Assembly: GCA_026398615.1 (NCBI GenBank) | Contig: JAPLSN010000031.1 | Coordinates: forward strand, 1-64,000 | Direction: 5' to 3' | DNA from: Spirochaetota bacterium | GTDB lineage: Bacteria > Spirochaetota > Spirochaetia > Treponematales > UBA12059 | Length of the DNA: 64,000 nucleotides | Part shown: in pieces, positions 9,295 to 19,549 of the stretch | How the letters are laid out: every line of letters begins with the position of its first letter | Position numbering within the stretch: the stretch's first letter is position 1 | Translations under genes and position numbers: made by a program | Notes under the pieces: model-generated | Database searches by the model: none | What the model was told of the DNA's origin: nothing | The model's input: the letters and a program-made list of their open reading frames with translations, nothing else

Positions 9295-10417
9295 ATGATC
9301 CGGTCCCCCGCGCGCTTCATCCGACTTGAGTGGCTGCTTGCGGAAGGGGCGAAGGTCGCGTACCACGATAAAACCGGAAGGCGGGCGTCCGACATCGCCG
9401 ACGAAGGAACGTACATCGCCGTCAAGACGATCATCGGGAACGCCATGGCGAAAGCGGCCGGCGACGGAAGCCCCGTCGGCAAGCTCTGGGCCATGAAAAT
9501 ACACTATTCCAAGCGCGCTTTCCTTGAAAAGGTCAGCAAGGGAAAATCCCGGAGACAGCCTTGTTCCTGGAGGCGGATGCGGGGGAATTCGCCCATGATT
9601 GGGAATACGAGGGCATCATCGAGGCGGCCAAACTCGGGAACGTCGGCATCCTCGAACTCTTTTTCGCACCCGGTTGCGGAGACGTCGAACCCTTCCTGGA
9701 CGCGGCACTTCTTGTGTCCGCGGGAGCCGGTCAGACGAACGCCATCGACGAGATGAATGGCGCCGTCGAGCACTTGCTTGCGAAGGGGGCGGACCCGGAC
9801 AAAGTCGCGGGGAGCGAAGCGGCCCCGCCCATCTCCTTTGCGATCCTGAACGCGGATTACCGGCCTTGGATGGAGACGGCGGCGGCTCAGGTTCGCGTGC
9901 TCATACGCTACGGGGCCAACGTCGACGCGAAAGGCGGGGAGGGGAGGTTCCCCATGGAAATGGCGCGTAAACTCCGCTACGACGCCGGAAGGGAGATCGT
10001 CGGGATACTCAAGGTCGCCGGGGCGGAAATCCCGTTTACGGAAGACTCCTTTCGCCACCTTCTCTACGAGAATGACGAGAAAAACCTGCGCTCCTTCCTT
10101 GAACGGGGCGTGGATCCCGACTTGGCCGACTTTAACTATTACGAAAAGACCGCACAGCGCTCATCGAAGCGACGAGCCTTGGGTACCCAGGCATCGTCCG
10201 CGCCCTCCTGGAACACGGCGCCGATCCGAACTTCCGCACGAGCTACTATAAGATTACGGCCCTGCTCATCGCCGCAAGAAACGAGAGCGTGGAACTGGCG
10301 CGGCTCCTTCTCAAGCACGGAGCCACGATCACGGAGGACGTGAAAGCCGTCGTCAGGGGGTATTCATACGTTGACTACGCGCCGCAAGACGCCTTGCGTG
10401 CATTGATCCTCAAGTGA
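9295..10417 (+). pseudogene. Ankyrin-repeat protein gene broken by two -1 frameshifts
   Basis: Three consecutive reading frames together encode one ankyrin-repeat protein, recognisable from LLAEGAKV, LLAKGADPD, LIRYGANVDAKGG, FLERGVDPD, LLEHGADPN and LLKHGAT. The frame changes once near 9545 (in GGGAAAATCCCGG) and once near 10145 (in GAAAAGACC). In both places adding a single A to an A4 run would restore the frame (giving GKIPETALFLEAD and YYEKDRTALIEA). The N-terminus begins inside a repeat, so the 5' end may also be lost. Either a decaying gene or two homopolymer sequencing errors. The stop at 10415-10417 overlaps the convergent MarR gene by 8 nt. Confidence 0.7.
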
Positions 10418-10910
10418 TGCCGGTCCTTTCATGCATGACTGCCAGCTGCCGCCTGCGATCCGCTCGCGTTTCCGTCCCCTCAGTCGCTTCCAATTCCCTC
10501 GACCTGCGCCTGATCTTCTCGAGGATGCGCGCGAACGCCTCCCGTTCTCCCGGGTCGAGGATGTCGAGGGGATCGCCGAAGGACGCCGAGACGAAAATCC
10601 TGGCCGCCTCGATGCGGTCGAGCAATTCCTCGCCTTCCCCGCTCAATTCCAATCGGGAAGAGCGCCCGTCCCTGAACGATTCCCGACGCGACAGCCAGCC
10701 GGCCCTGACGCATTTCCTCGCCAGCAAGGTCATGGTGGGACGATCGCATTCGAGCTCGGTTGCCGCCTGGGATGGGGACAGAGCTCTCCGCGTTCGTGCG
10801 AGCCGGATGAGCCTGAGCTGCATGATCGTGATGCCGAACGGTCTGACGAGGCTGCCCGAAAGGCGCCGTCGTGAGTTCGCTATCGATTCCATGACCGCGA
10901 TTTCGTCCAT
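10410..10910 (-). CDS. MarR-family transcriptional regulator
   Basis: A 166-residue winged-helix repressor. Residues about 25-100 carry the MarR DNA-binding core: ITIMQLRLIRLA, then LSPSQAATELECDRPTMTLLARK, then the wing SFRDGRSSRLELSGEG. It would act as a dimer that loses DNA affinity on binding a ligand or on oxidation. No Shine-Dalgarno precedes the ATG; the start codon sits inside a perfect 26-bp palindrome with a TATACT box 6 nt upstream, so the mRNA is probably leaderless and autorepressed. No efflux pump or enzyme is adjacent on the same strand, so its target beyond itself is not evident. Confidence 0.88.
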   Translation of the reverse strand: MDEIAVMESIANSRRRLSGSLVRPFGITIMQLRLIRLARTRRALSPSQAATELECDRPTMTLLARKCVRAGWLSRRESFRDGRSSRLELSGEGEELLDRIEAARIFVSASFGDPLDILDPGEREAFARILEKIRRRSRELEATEGTETRADRRRQLAVMHERTGIT

Positions 10911-10933
10911 ATAGTTAGTATACTAACTATATG
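10908..10933. promoter_or_regulatory. Perfect 26-bp palindrome over MarR promoter and start codon
   Basis: A perfect inverted repeat centred between 10920 and 10921, with half-site CATATAGTTAGTA. It contains the minus-strand -10 box TATACT (10917-10922) and the MarR initiation codon (10910-10908). It fits an autoregulatory MarR operator. It is also 182 bp upstream of groEL and could influence that promoter. Confidence 0.75.
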
Positions 10934-11099
10934 ATTTTTTTACCAGAAGCCCTTGCCCTTCTATCGATATTTTATGTATCTTTTCCCAGGCGATTCCGCC
11001 CGACCATCCCGACAGATCCAGGTTCCGCCTAACCGGCCCATGCCTGGATAATCCGGATTCCGGAGGGTAAGCGAATCGCCGCGAAAACCGTTCGTATAA

Positions 11100-12773
<1,674 letters not shown>

Positions 12774-12797
12774 AAAGGAATAAGCTGCAGGCAAAGG

Positions 12798-12826
12798 TGC
12801 CGCGCCTTCGAAGGCGCGGCATTTTT
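12798..12826 (+). terminator. Rho-independent terminator of groEL
   Basis: A hairpin with arms TGCCGCGCC and GGCGCGGCA around TTCGAA (12798-12821), followed immediately by five T (12822-12826), 24 bp after the groEL stop. Confidence 0.9.
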
Positions 12827-12919
12827 CATTTCCGGCCGACCATTCCACCCATGCCGCCCATAGGATCGACGGACGAAGCTCGTCGCCGTGAAGGGCATAG
12901 CCCTTCGCGAGGCGTTGTA

Positions 12920-13186
12920 TCACTCCCCTTCCAACGCTCCTCCATCCTTCGTCCGACGGTACAGGATTTGTATCCGATCCATTTGCCCCGGATATCTGGC
13001 GGCTACGGCGCGTTCATCAACACTCAGTCCATGCAGCCCGCAAACGGTGTCGTCCAGCTGCTGCCAGAGGCGGGCCAGCGCCTACTCAGCAGCGGCATGC
13101 TGACCTTCGCCGGCCATGCCCAGTAGAATTTCCTGTGCATGACCGATCTTGCCAGCCAAGGCGGCGAGACGGGAGTCTGATTCCAT
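12920..13186 (-). pseudogene. Small ORF interrupted by an in-frame TAG
   Basis: From ATG 13186 the frame encodes 34 residues (ending GMAGEGQHAAAE), meets TAG at 13084-13082, then stays open for 53 more codons (LARLWQQLDDTVCGLHGL ... ILYRRTKDGG) to TGA at 12922-12920. Composition on both sides of the TAG is protein-like. Just upstream another frame (about 13330-13190) also reads as protein-like (CCGLAFVMLAHAFGLKAG). The whole 12.83-13.35 kb interval may be the wreck of one gene following the fructokinase. I recognise no family. Weak evidence; it could be non-coding. Confidence 0.25.
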
Positions 13187-13347
13187 ATGAGTGATGACTT
13201 TCCATCAAGTCCCACGTTGATGCGATTCCCTCGCGGCACGAGGCGATGCCCGCTTTCAATCCGAATGCGTGGGCCAGCATGACGAAGGCGAGGCCGCAGC
13301 AATGGCGCGTATCGTCAGGAATTTCCAGGGCGCGGGCGCCATCGCGC

Positions 13348-14265
13348 TCATGTGGACGCTCCTTCCAGAATTCGGTTGACTTCGTCGAGACTGGGCGCAT
13401 GGGCCCCACGCTTCGTGCACGCGGCGGCTGCACATGCCGCCGCAAATCGTGCGTGTTCGACGGGGGGAGTTCCGGGGCGCGAAAGCAGGCTGTACAGCCA
13501 GCCGCCGGCGCTCGCGTCCCCGGCGCCCACGGTATCGGCCACCCGGACCGCGAAGGCCGGAACGAGCTCCGTCCCCCCGTCGTGCCAGAGCTCCAGGCCC
13601 TGTTCGCCGCGGGTGTACAGGACAGTCGCGCGTTCCGCAAGCACGCGCAGGCGTTCACGCGCCTGCATGAGGCTCAAGTCGGGTATGGCCTGGGCGAGAT
13701 CCTCGTCGGATATCTTGATAAAGTCCGCGCGCCCGATCATGGCCTCGAAACGTTCGCGGTAATCCGGTCCCATCACGTTGCGCCAGTTGGGATCGTAGCT
13801 GATGCGGATTCCCCGGGCTTTGAGCCTTCCGGAAAGTTCGAAGAGTGTAGTGGCCAGTGGCTCCCGTACCATGCCCAGCGAGCCGAAGTGGGCGATCTCC
13901 ACGCTCGATTCCCACGCGGTCGGGAGCTTGTCCAGGTTGAAAGCCAGGTCTGCGGCGTCGCTGCCGATAAAGGTATAGGCCGGCGGAGATACTTGGTACA
14001 CGAGCGCGAGGAGTGGATCCTTGGGCACGCGCTGCGTGTAGCGTATGTCCAGGCCCGCTTCCAGCGAGAGGCGTTCCAGTTCGTCGCCGAAGACATCGTT
14101 GGAATACGAGCCGGCGAAGCCGGTCGGCAGGCCCAATTTAGAGGCGACGCGGGCTACGTTCCAGCACGCCCCTCCGGCGCGGCTCGTCCACGTATCCGCC
14201 CCGTTGCGAATGAGATCGGTGAGGGCTTCACCGAGAACGACGAATCGGGCTCCTGGTATATCCAT
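13348..14265 (-). CDS. PfkB-family sugar kinase, probably fructokinase
   Basis: 305 residues, the usual size. It phosphorylates a sugar, most likely fructose at C6, with ATP. It has the N-terminal GGACWNVARVASKLG signature (PfkB motif 1, RAGGACWN) and the C-terminal DTVGAGDASAGG, where the GAGD aspartate is the catalytic base. FIKISDEDL marks the mid-domain substrate region. The ATG at 14265 is chosen because homology starts at once (MDIPGARFVVLGEALTDLI). In-frame upstream codons look non-coding. The weak AAGGACG ahead of the ATG is the only ribosome-site candidate. Substrate specificity is inferred from family resemblance only. Confidence 0.85.
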   Translation of the reverse strand: MDIPGARFVVLGEALTDLIRNGADTWTSRAGGACWNVARVASKLGLPTGFAGSYSNDVFGDELERLSLEAGLDIRYTQRVPKDPLLALVYQVSPPAYTFIGSDAADLAFNLDKLPTAWESSVEIAHFGSLGMVREPLATTLFELSGRLKARGIRISYDPNWRNVMGPDYRERFEAMIGRADFIKISDEDLAQAIPDLSLMQARERLRVLAERATVLYTRGEQGLELWHDGGTELVPAFAVRVADTVGAGDASAGGWLYSLLSRPGTPPVEHARFAAACAAAACTKRGAHAPSLDEVNRILEGAST

Positions 14266-14300
14266 TCCATACGTCCTTTTCCCCGACCGATCAGCTTCCC

Positions 14301-14716
14301 TTGACGAGTCACGATCCAGCCTCGATGCTATCGCACCTGCGTGCCAAGTTCCAATACCCCTTTTTCGCGCTTGTCGGTGTATTCGGCTTGTTCGTCGCCG
14401 TCTCGGGCGCAAGCTCAGATCCGAACAAGAGTCCTGAATCCACACCGGCAGCCGTCGCAGCCCCTCTTTCCGCCGAAGACGAAGCGGCAATTCGCGCCGC
14501 CGTGGAACTGCGTTCCGGGGACAGAGCCGCTTTCATGGCTTTGCTGGATCGCTCCGATCCGGAATTCGTCCTCGAGCAGTCGCATGGTTCGACTGTCGCC
14601 TGTCCGCCGGGATAGCCGATTCTTCACTGGAAGCCGGGGCTTTGATTCCCCTCGGGAACGATGAGTGCAGCGTGAGCCTGCGCCAAAGCTATCTGACCTT
14701 GCGGGCATTTCAATGA
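14301..14716 (+). pseudogene. Small membrane-anchored protein, frameshifted near 14581
   Basis: The first frame gives a short N-terminus, a hydrophobic segment (FFALVGVFGLFVAVSGAS) and an acidic helix (SAEDEAAIRAAVELRSGDRA). Around 14578 the frame fails; adding one G in CAGTCGCATGG continues it as AWFDCRLSAGIADSSLEAG, ending LTLRAFQ at the TGA at 14714-14716. Initiation could be TTG 14301 or ATG 14325; neither has a good ribosome site. No family recognised. A single-base deletion or a sequencing error are both possible. Confidence 0.4.
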
Positions 14717-14799
14717 AGTCCCGTTTTGAAGCGTTTCGCGACGACGTTCCCTTTCCGGGCTTTTCCATCCGGACGCGCGAACGGCGCAATATCCATCAT
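14710..14799 (-). CDS. Putative 29-residue basic peptide
   Basis: A short frame starting MMDIAPFARPDGKARKG, with a good AGGAGA Shine-Dalgarno at the right spacing. An inverted repeat (ATTGGC, 6-nt loop, GCCAAT; 14860-14877) lies about 60 bp upstream and could be an operator. Its stop overlaps the convergent frameshifted gene by a few bases. The only support is the ribosome site and the AT-rich upstream stretch; no homologue is known to me. Confidence 0.3.
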   Translation of the reverse strand: MMDIAPFARPDGKARKGNVVAKRFKTGLH

Positions 14800-15362
14800 G
14801 TGGTTTCTCCTTTCCGAAGTCTGCATGACCGACATTGGATCCGTCCGAGAGAACTGATTATTGGCAAGATCGCCAATATTGATATCATATTTGCCGTGAG
14901 AATCCGTGTGCCGGAATTGGATGGGGTGTTCGACACGGGCTTGGCGAATCGCCGACCGCATGATGCAATGTCGGGGTTTCTTCGCCCTGGAATCGACCCC
15001 GACCCGCGTTCGGGTGGAACCCAAGCAGCAGACGGCTTTTCCCAGGCGCCAATTCGAATCCTGAAACCGGCCATGGCACCATCGACCTGCAAGGGACTCA
15101 CGGCTTCGGCCGAGGCTGCTTGACCTCGTTCGCGACGATCCGCTTGGCCCGCTTGTACACAAGGAACGTAGGGAATGCCGCCCGCGCTGGAAAACCATGG
15201 AGTACGGGAAGGGGTTTCCCTTCAAGCCCGATGAGCCGATGCGTGCCGGCCTGTCGCGGGATCGATCTGTGGATATCCGGGTGTGTCTGTCCGGGCCACT
15301 GAGGCTGGACAACCGGTGGCAGCCTGTCAATCCTGCCCGGCAAGATTGACAGGCACGATTGC
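14800..15362. other. Intergenic stretch without a convincing gene
   Basis: About 560 bp between the 29-residue ORF and the VWA protein. It holds the ATTGGC/GCCAAT inverted repeat (14860-14877) and an AT-rich patch (14872-14897). Short frames on both strands show neither consistent protein-like composition nor ribosome sites. The minus-strand peptide that ends in YKRAKRIVANEVKQPRPKP near 15120 looks protein-like and may be a remnant. Confidence 0.5.
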
Positions 15363-17393
15363 CTAGCGTTCGGCCAGCGCCCTTGACTTCTTCACGAGCG
15401 AGAGGAACCCGGCCCGGTAGCCATCGACATCGCGGTCTTGTGCGAGTGCACCCATGGCGAGGTCCTCGACCTGGGCATGGGTCGCGCTGCCCTTGAATTC
15501 CGAATCGAGCAGGAGGAGTCCCCATTCGGCTACCGCCGCGGCGAAGCGGAAGTCCTCGGAGGGCTTGCCCTGCACGGGTTTCCAGGGCACCGCCGTCTCC
15601 AGGAGCTTGCTCGTGTCCCCGTCGGGCTTCTTGTAGCGGAATTTGATGGTCATGAGGTCGCCGCTTCCGGCTGCCGGGCTCATCGTCGTCGACTGGTACT
15701 TGAGGTCGGTTCGGCCGGGGCCGGTGCCGCCGGCGCTCGCTTTCGGGGCGGGAACCAGCTCGTACAGCGCGGTTACCGAGTGCCCGGCACCCAGTTCGCC
15801 CGCATCCTTCGTGTCGTCGTCGAAGTCCTGGGCGGCGAGGATCCGCTTTTCGTAGCCGATAAGCCGGTATGATGCGACCGTCGCCGGGTTGAACTCGATC
15901 TGGATCTTCACGTCCTTGGCCAGGGTGAAGAGGGTGCCCGCCATCTGCTTTTCGAGGACTTTCCGGGCTTCCTTGAGCGAATCGACATAGGCGTAGTTGC
16001 CGTTGCCCGAATCGGCGAGCTTCTGCATCTTCGAGTCCTTGTAGTTGCCCATGCCGAATCCGAGGACGGTGAGGAAGATGCCGCTCTTGCGTTTTTCCTC
16101 GATGATGCGCACGAGCTCCCCGTCCGACGACGCGCCCACGTTGAAGTCGCCGTCGGTCGCGAGCACGACCCGGTTGTTGCCCTTGGTGATGAATGCTTTC
16201 CTGGCCGCCCCGTAGGCCAGGATGATGCCTTCCCCCCCGGCGGTCGAGCCGCCGGCTTCGAGCCTGTCGATGGCCTCGAGGATGAGGTCCTTTCGGTCGC
16301 CCGAGGTGGGCGGCAGGACTTGGCCAGCGTTGCCCGCATAGACGACGATGGAGATCCTGTCCTGCTGCCTCATCCTGGCCGCGAGGAGCTTGAGCGACTC
16401 CTTCACGAGGGGGAGCTTGTTCTGGTCTTCCATCGAACCCGACACGTCGATGAGGAAGACCAGGTTGGTCGGCGGCAGGTCCTTTTCCGCGACGCGGCGC
16501 GCCTGGAGGCCCAGGCGCAGGAGGCAATGGTCCTTGTTCCAGGGGCAGGCGGCGAGCTCGGTGTCGTAGGCGAGGGGGTCCTCTCCGCTTGGTTCGGCGT
16601 ACGCATAGGGGAAGTAGTTCACGAGCTCCTCGATGCGGACGGCGTCGGGCGGCGGCAGACTGCCCGTCTCGATGAAGCGGCGCACGTTGGCGTAGGAGGC
16701 GGTGTCCACGTCGATGGAGAAGGTCGAGAGCGGCTCTTTCAGGGTCTCGTAGAAGCGGTTCTCGACGATGTGGTCATAGCCCTCGGTGTTGGAGCCGCGC
16801 CCCCCTGCCTGGATCGGCACCGGAAGCTCCGTTCCGGCGCCCGCGGCGGCTTTTCCCCTCTCCTCCGCTTCCGCGAAGAATACGCCTTCCTCGGCGATCC
16901 TGTCCTGCGACGGCGCGGACCTAGCGACAGCGGCTTCCCCGGAGGCGGCCGGGCTCGAGGCTGCCTGGTTCTGCCGCGGCGGCACGGGACCGAGGGAATC
17001 TGACGGGGCGATGATCCGGTCTCTGTTGCCGCTCGTGGCATCGTCGTAGCCGGATTCGGTCGTCGCCGCGAAGGGTTCGCCCCGCGCGACCTTCGTGCCA
17101 TGGTTCGTGCGGGGGATCAACGCGATGGCGATGCACGCCGCCGCCGCTAACCCGACCGCCGCGCGGAACCAGGATCGCGTGACGAGGGCGCGGATGCCGT
17201 TTCGTTTCTCTTTCTCGGAGAATCTGGCAAGGAGCGATGCTTTGAGCTCACGCTCGAAGCGCGGGTCGGGCTTGGCGCCCGGCCTTGCGTCCAGCATCTC
17301 GCGGATCGCCTTCTTCATCTCTTCCTCCCGTTCCCTGAGGGCGGGATCGATACGGTACAGGTCCTTCAGTATCCTGTCGATTCGCTTTTCCAT
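15363..17393 (-). CDS. Membrane-anchored von Willebrand factor A domain protein (YfbK-like)
   Basis: 676 residues. The N-terminal 70 residues are charged and cytoplasmic, followed by one membrane segment (AVGLAAAACIAIALIP, about 77-95) and a low-complexity linker. A YfbK-type N-domain (NRFYETLKEPLSTFSIDVDTASYANVRRFI) leads into a VWA domain with an intact MIDAS (FLIDVSGSMED, LPPTSGD, LATDGDFNVG). A C-terminal DUF3520-like region with EFNPATVASYRLIGYEKR follows. Such proteins bind ligands through a divalent cation outside the membrane. The gene starts 12 bp after the ECF sigma gene, and the topology (cytosolic N-terminus, single span, sensory exterior) suggests that it controls that sigma factor. 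Confidence 0.85.
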   Translation of the reverse strand: MEKRIDRILKDLYRIDPALREREEEMKKAIREMLDARPGAKPDPRFERELKASLLARFSEKEKRNGIRALVTRSWFRAAVGLAAAACIAIALIPRTNHGTKVARGEPFAATTESGYDDATSGNRDRIIAPSDSLGPVPPRQNQAASSPAASGEAAVARSAPSQDRIAEEGVFFAEAEERGKAAAGAGTELPVPIQAGGRGSNTEGYDHIVENRFYETLKEPLSTFSIDVDTASYANVRRFIETGSLPPPDAVRIEELVNYFPYAYAEPSGEDPLAYDTELAACPWNKDHCLLRLGLQARRVAEKDLPPTNLVFLIDVSGSMEDQNKLPLVKESLKLLAARMRQQDRISIVVYAGNAGQVLPPTSGDRKDLILEAIDRLEAGGSTAGGEGIILAYGAARKAFITKGNNRVVLATDGDFNVGASSDGELVRIIEEKRKSGIFLTVLGFGMGNYKDSKMQKLADSGNGNYAYVDSLKEARKVLEKQMAGTLFTLAKDVKIQIEFNPATVASYRLIGYEKRILAAQDFDDDTKDAGELGAGHSVTALYELVPAPKASAGGTGPGRTDLKYQSTTMSPAAGSGDLMTIKFRYKKPDGDTSKLLETAVPWKPVQGKPSEDFRFAAAVAEWGLLLLDSEFKGSATHAQVEDLAMGALAQDRDVDGYRAGFLSLVKKSRALAER

Positions 17394-17405
17394 GGTGTCT
17401 CCCTT

Positions 17406-18011
17406 TCATGCCCCGGGTTTCGAGGCCAGAAAGACGATGAAGAGGACCAGGGGCATGGAATCCCGGAGGACAGCCAGCGCTCGGGAGTAGGCCATCTTGC
17501 ACGCGGCCTCGGTCCGGCCGGTGATGCGCGCGATCTCCGAGTGCGACAGCCCGTCCCAGAGGCGCAGGATGATGATCTCCCGAACGCTTGCGTCGAGGGC
17601 CGCGAGGTGGGGCTTGAGCCTTTCCCAGCGGTCGCGCTCGGCGACGTCATGCTCGAATTCGGCCTCGGCCGAAAGGTCCCAGCCGTCGCCAGGTTCCCAG
17701 CCGTCGCCGGCTTCCCCGTCCTCGTCGAACTCGAGCTGCACGGTCCGCGCCCGGGCACGGACGCAGTCCGCCAGGCAGTTGCGGGCTATCCCGTACAGCC
17801 AGGCGGAGAACGTGCCCCGCTCCGGCAGGTAGCCGGGCAGCCCTTCGAGCGCTTTGAGGAAAGTCTGGCTCGTAAGGTCCTCCGCGGTTTCCCTGCTGAA
17901 GCTGCGGTAGTAATGGTAGGCGTAGATGCGGGCGGACCAGCGATCGTAAAGCTTCGCGAAGGCTTCGCGATCCCCGTCACGGCTCCCTGCCGCCAACCCT
18001 TCGTCATGCAT
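17406..18011 (-). CDS. ECF-subfamily RNA polymerase sigma factor
   Basis: 201 residues. Region 2 (about 10-85) includes AFAKLYDRWSARIYAYHYY and AEDLTSQTFLKALEGL, with FSAWLYGIARNCLAD as 2.4. An acidic spacer follows, then region 4 (about 125-185) with VREIIILRLWDGLSHSEIA and a TEAACKMAYSRAL recognition helix. It would direct transcription of an envelope or stress regulon. The start ATG 18011 has GGAGGAG upstream. It is the first gene of a two-gene operon with the VWA protein. The C-terminus ends in a short hydrophobic tail (MPLVLFIVFLAS), unusual for this family. Confidence 0.9.
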   Translation of the reverse strand: MHDEGLAAGSRDGDREAFAKLYDRWSARIYAYHYYRSFSRETAEDLTSQTFLKALEGLPGYLPERGTFSAWLYGIARNCLADCVRARARTVQLEFDEDGEAGDGWEPGDGWDLSAEAEFEHDVAERDRWERLKPHLAALDASVREIIILRLWDGLSHSEIARITGRTEAACKMAYSRALAVLRDSMPLVLFIVFLASKPGA

Positions 18012-18327
18012 GCCCCTGCTCCTCCATCGTCATTCATCATAGACTACGGGGCTGGAAAGGGAAGGTAACGGGAAAAGGCGATCGGACACGATCATGACAT
18101 CGTTTCCGGAATGACGGAACGATCATCCTGCGGCGGGGCAGGACCAATCCCGCTTCCACCATTATCCCGACGCGCTTCTTCACGGTGCGGCGATCGAGTC
18201 CGGGGGAGGCGGATCACGGTTCGCCGGGGGAGCTCTGTTCTTCCCTGAGCACGTCGAGGATGCTCCTGCGTGTCCTGTCACCCGGGCTTTCCAGAGTCCC
18301 GATTCGGCATCGCCTTCTTCCAGGATC
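18012..18327. other. Intergenic region with overlapping dyads upstream of the ECF operon
   Basis: Two overlapping imperfect inverted repeats: ACGAT-CATGAC-ATCGT (18088-18103) and ATCGTTTCCG...CGGAACGAT (18099-18123). They could be regulator sites for the sigma operon or the end of the cyclase transcript. A 53-codon frame (18341-18180, minus) starts inside the cyclase stop (MATYEILEEGDAESG) but turns proline-rich and unlike protein. Another frame over the same bases gives SILDVLREEQSSPGEP. Neither is convincing. Confidence 0.4.
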
Positions 18328-19341
18328 TCATATGTTGCCATATTGAACCCCAAGTACCCGCAGGGCCCGCAGCGTGATCCACTTCGAAGGCTTCCCCTTC
18401 TCCTCGACATCGACCAGCATCTTCCCGTTGAAGCTGTTGGCCATCTTCCATTTACCGTCTTTCCCCCGCGCGTCCCTGACGATATCGAGGGCCTCGCCCG
18501 TCCGCCCGTCGGATACGCCGAGCTCCGCGAGGATCCAGAGGATCTCGAGAATGTCGGTCTGGTACATCAGGGGAAAACCGAATTTCAGCCAACCCGGCCT
18601 GGATACCGACGCGAGGTCGTGACTCCTCTTGTGGATGCGGTGGGCGAGAAGGTACTCCGCGCCTTCCGCGATCGTGGTCTTCACCTTCGCGCTACGCTCC
18701 CGTGCGGGAATCGCGGTGAACGCCTTCAGGGCCTTGACGACCCCCATGTGGCAGCTGTGCCGACCCCAGCACATTTCGTACCGGTCGTAGGGCTCGCCGC
18801 GGGGCGGATCGGGGACGCCGTCATCGAACCGCTGGTGGTCGCAGATCCATCCGATAGCAGCCTCGACCCGCGGGTCTCCGCCGTGGCCGAGCCTGAGCAG
18901 GCTGTAGACCATGTTGCCCGTGAGGCAGGGGATGACGCCGGAAGGCAGGCCGCCGCCCGTCTTCACGCTCTCGCGGAAGGAGAAGCCCCGGCTTTCGCGT
19001 TCCTGGGATCTGTCCAGGATAGACTCGCAGGCTTTGCGTATCCCCGCATCCGCTCCGTCGGCCCCGAACTCGGCGAGGATGAGGAGCTGCCACGTCGTGC
19101 CTCCGTACTTGTCCGTATAGAATTCGCCCGGCGCTCCCCAATACCCGTCGTCGTTCCTCATGCCCAGGATACGGGGAACGACGCCTCCGCGCATGATCGC
19201 CTTCCTGGCGCGGACGACGTCGGTGTCGGACTCCGGCTTTCCCAGAAGCCCCGTCAGGGTGAAATACCGTACCGAGGGGTTCTCCTCCTCCAGGAGCCAC
19301 TCGAAGACTTCTTCGCCCGGTCTGTCTCCCCGTTCGACCAT
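18328..19341 (-). CDS. Terpene-cyclase/prenyltransferase-like alpha-toroid protein
   Basis: 337 residues composed of repeated alpha-hairpins like the squalene-cyclase / prenyltransferase-beta toroid. Visible repeats include DDGYWGAPGEFYTDKYGGTTW, TGNMVYSLLRLGHGGDPR, RHSCHMGVVKALKAF and YQTDILEILWILAELG. ATG 19341 is selected because GGGGAGG sits 6 nt upstream. The DxDD cyclase motif of squalene-hopene cyclase is not seen, and no lipid-cyclisation partner genes are nearby, so the activity is uncertain. It may be one of the common toroid proteins of unknown function. Preceding it, an open frame on the same strand (IDNEEFTISDDRERVHADPF, about 19480-19345) may be a remnant. Confidence 0.65.
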   Translation of the reverse strand: MVERGDRPGEEVFEWLLEEENPSVRYFTLTGLLGKPESDTDVVRARKAIMRGGVVPRILGMRNDDGYWGAPGEFYTDKYGGTTWQLLILAEFGADGADAGIRKACESILDRSQERESRGFSFRESVKTGGGLPSGVIPCLTGNMVYSLLRLGHGGDPRVEAAIGWICDHQRFDDGVPDPPRGEPYDRYEMCWGRHSCHMGVVKALKAFTAIPARERSAKVKTTIAEGAEYLLAHRIHKRSHDLASVSRPGWLKFGFPLMYQTDILEILWILAELGVSDGRTGEALDIVRDARGKDGKWKMANSFNGKMLVDVEEKGKPSKWITLRALRVLGVQYGNI

Positions 19342-19549
19342 TCCGTCCTCCCCTGAGCTGCGCCATGGCGATCCGAAACGCGTCGATGATGCCCGCAAGG
19401 GCAGGCTTGCCGTCCAGGATGAATGGATCGGCGTGCACCCGTTCCCGATCGTCGGAGATGGTGAACTCCTCGTTGTCAATATACCACGATGGGAGGTAGA
19501 TCCGGGATCGGGAGGGCGGAAGGTGGCCCGGGCCGATTCGGGAGATCGA

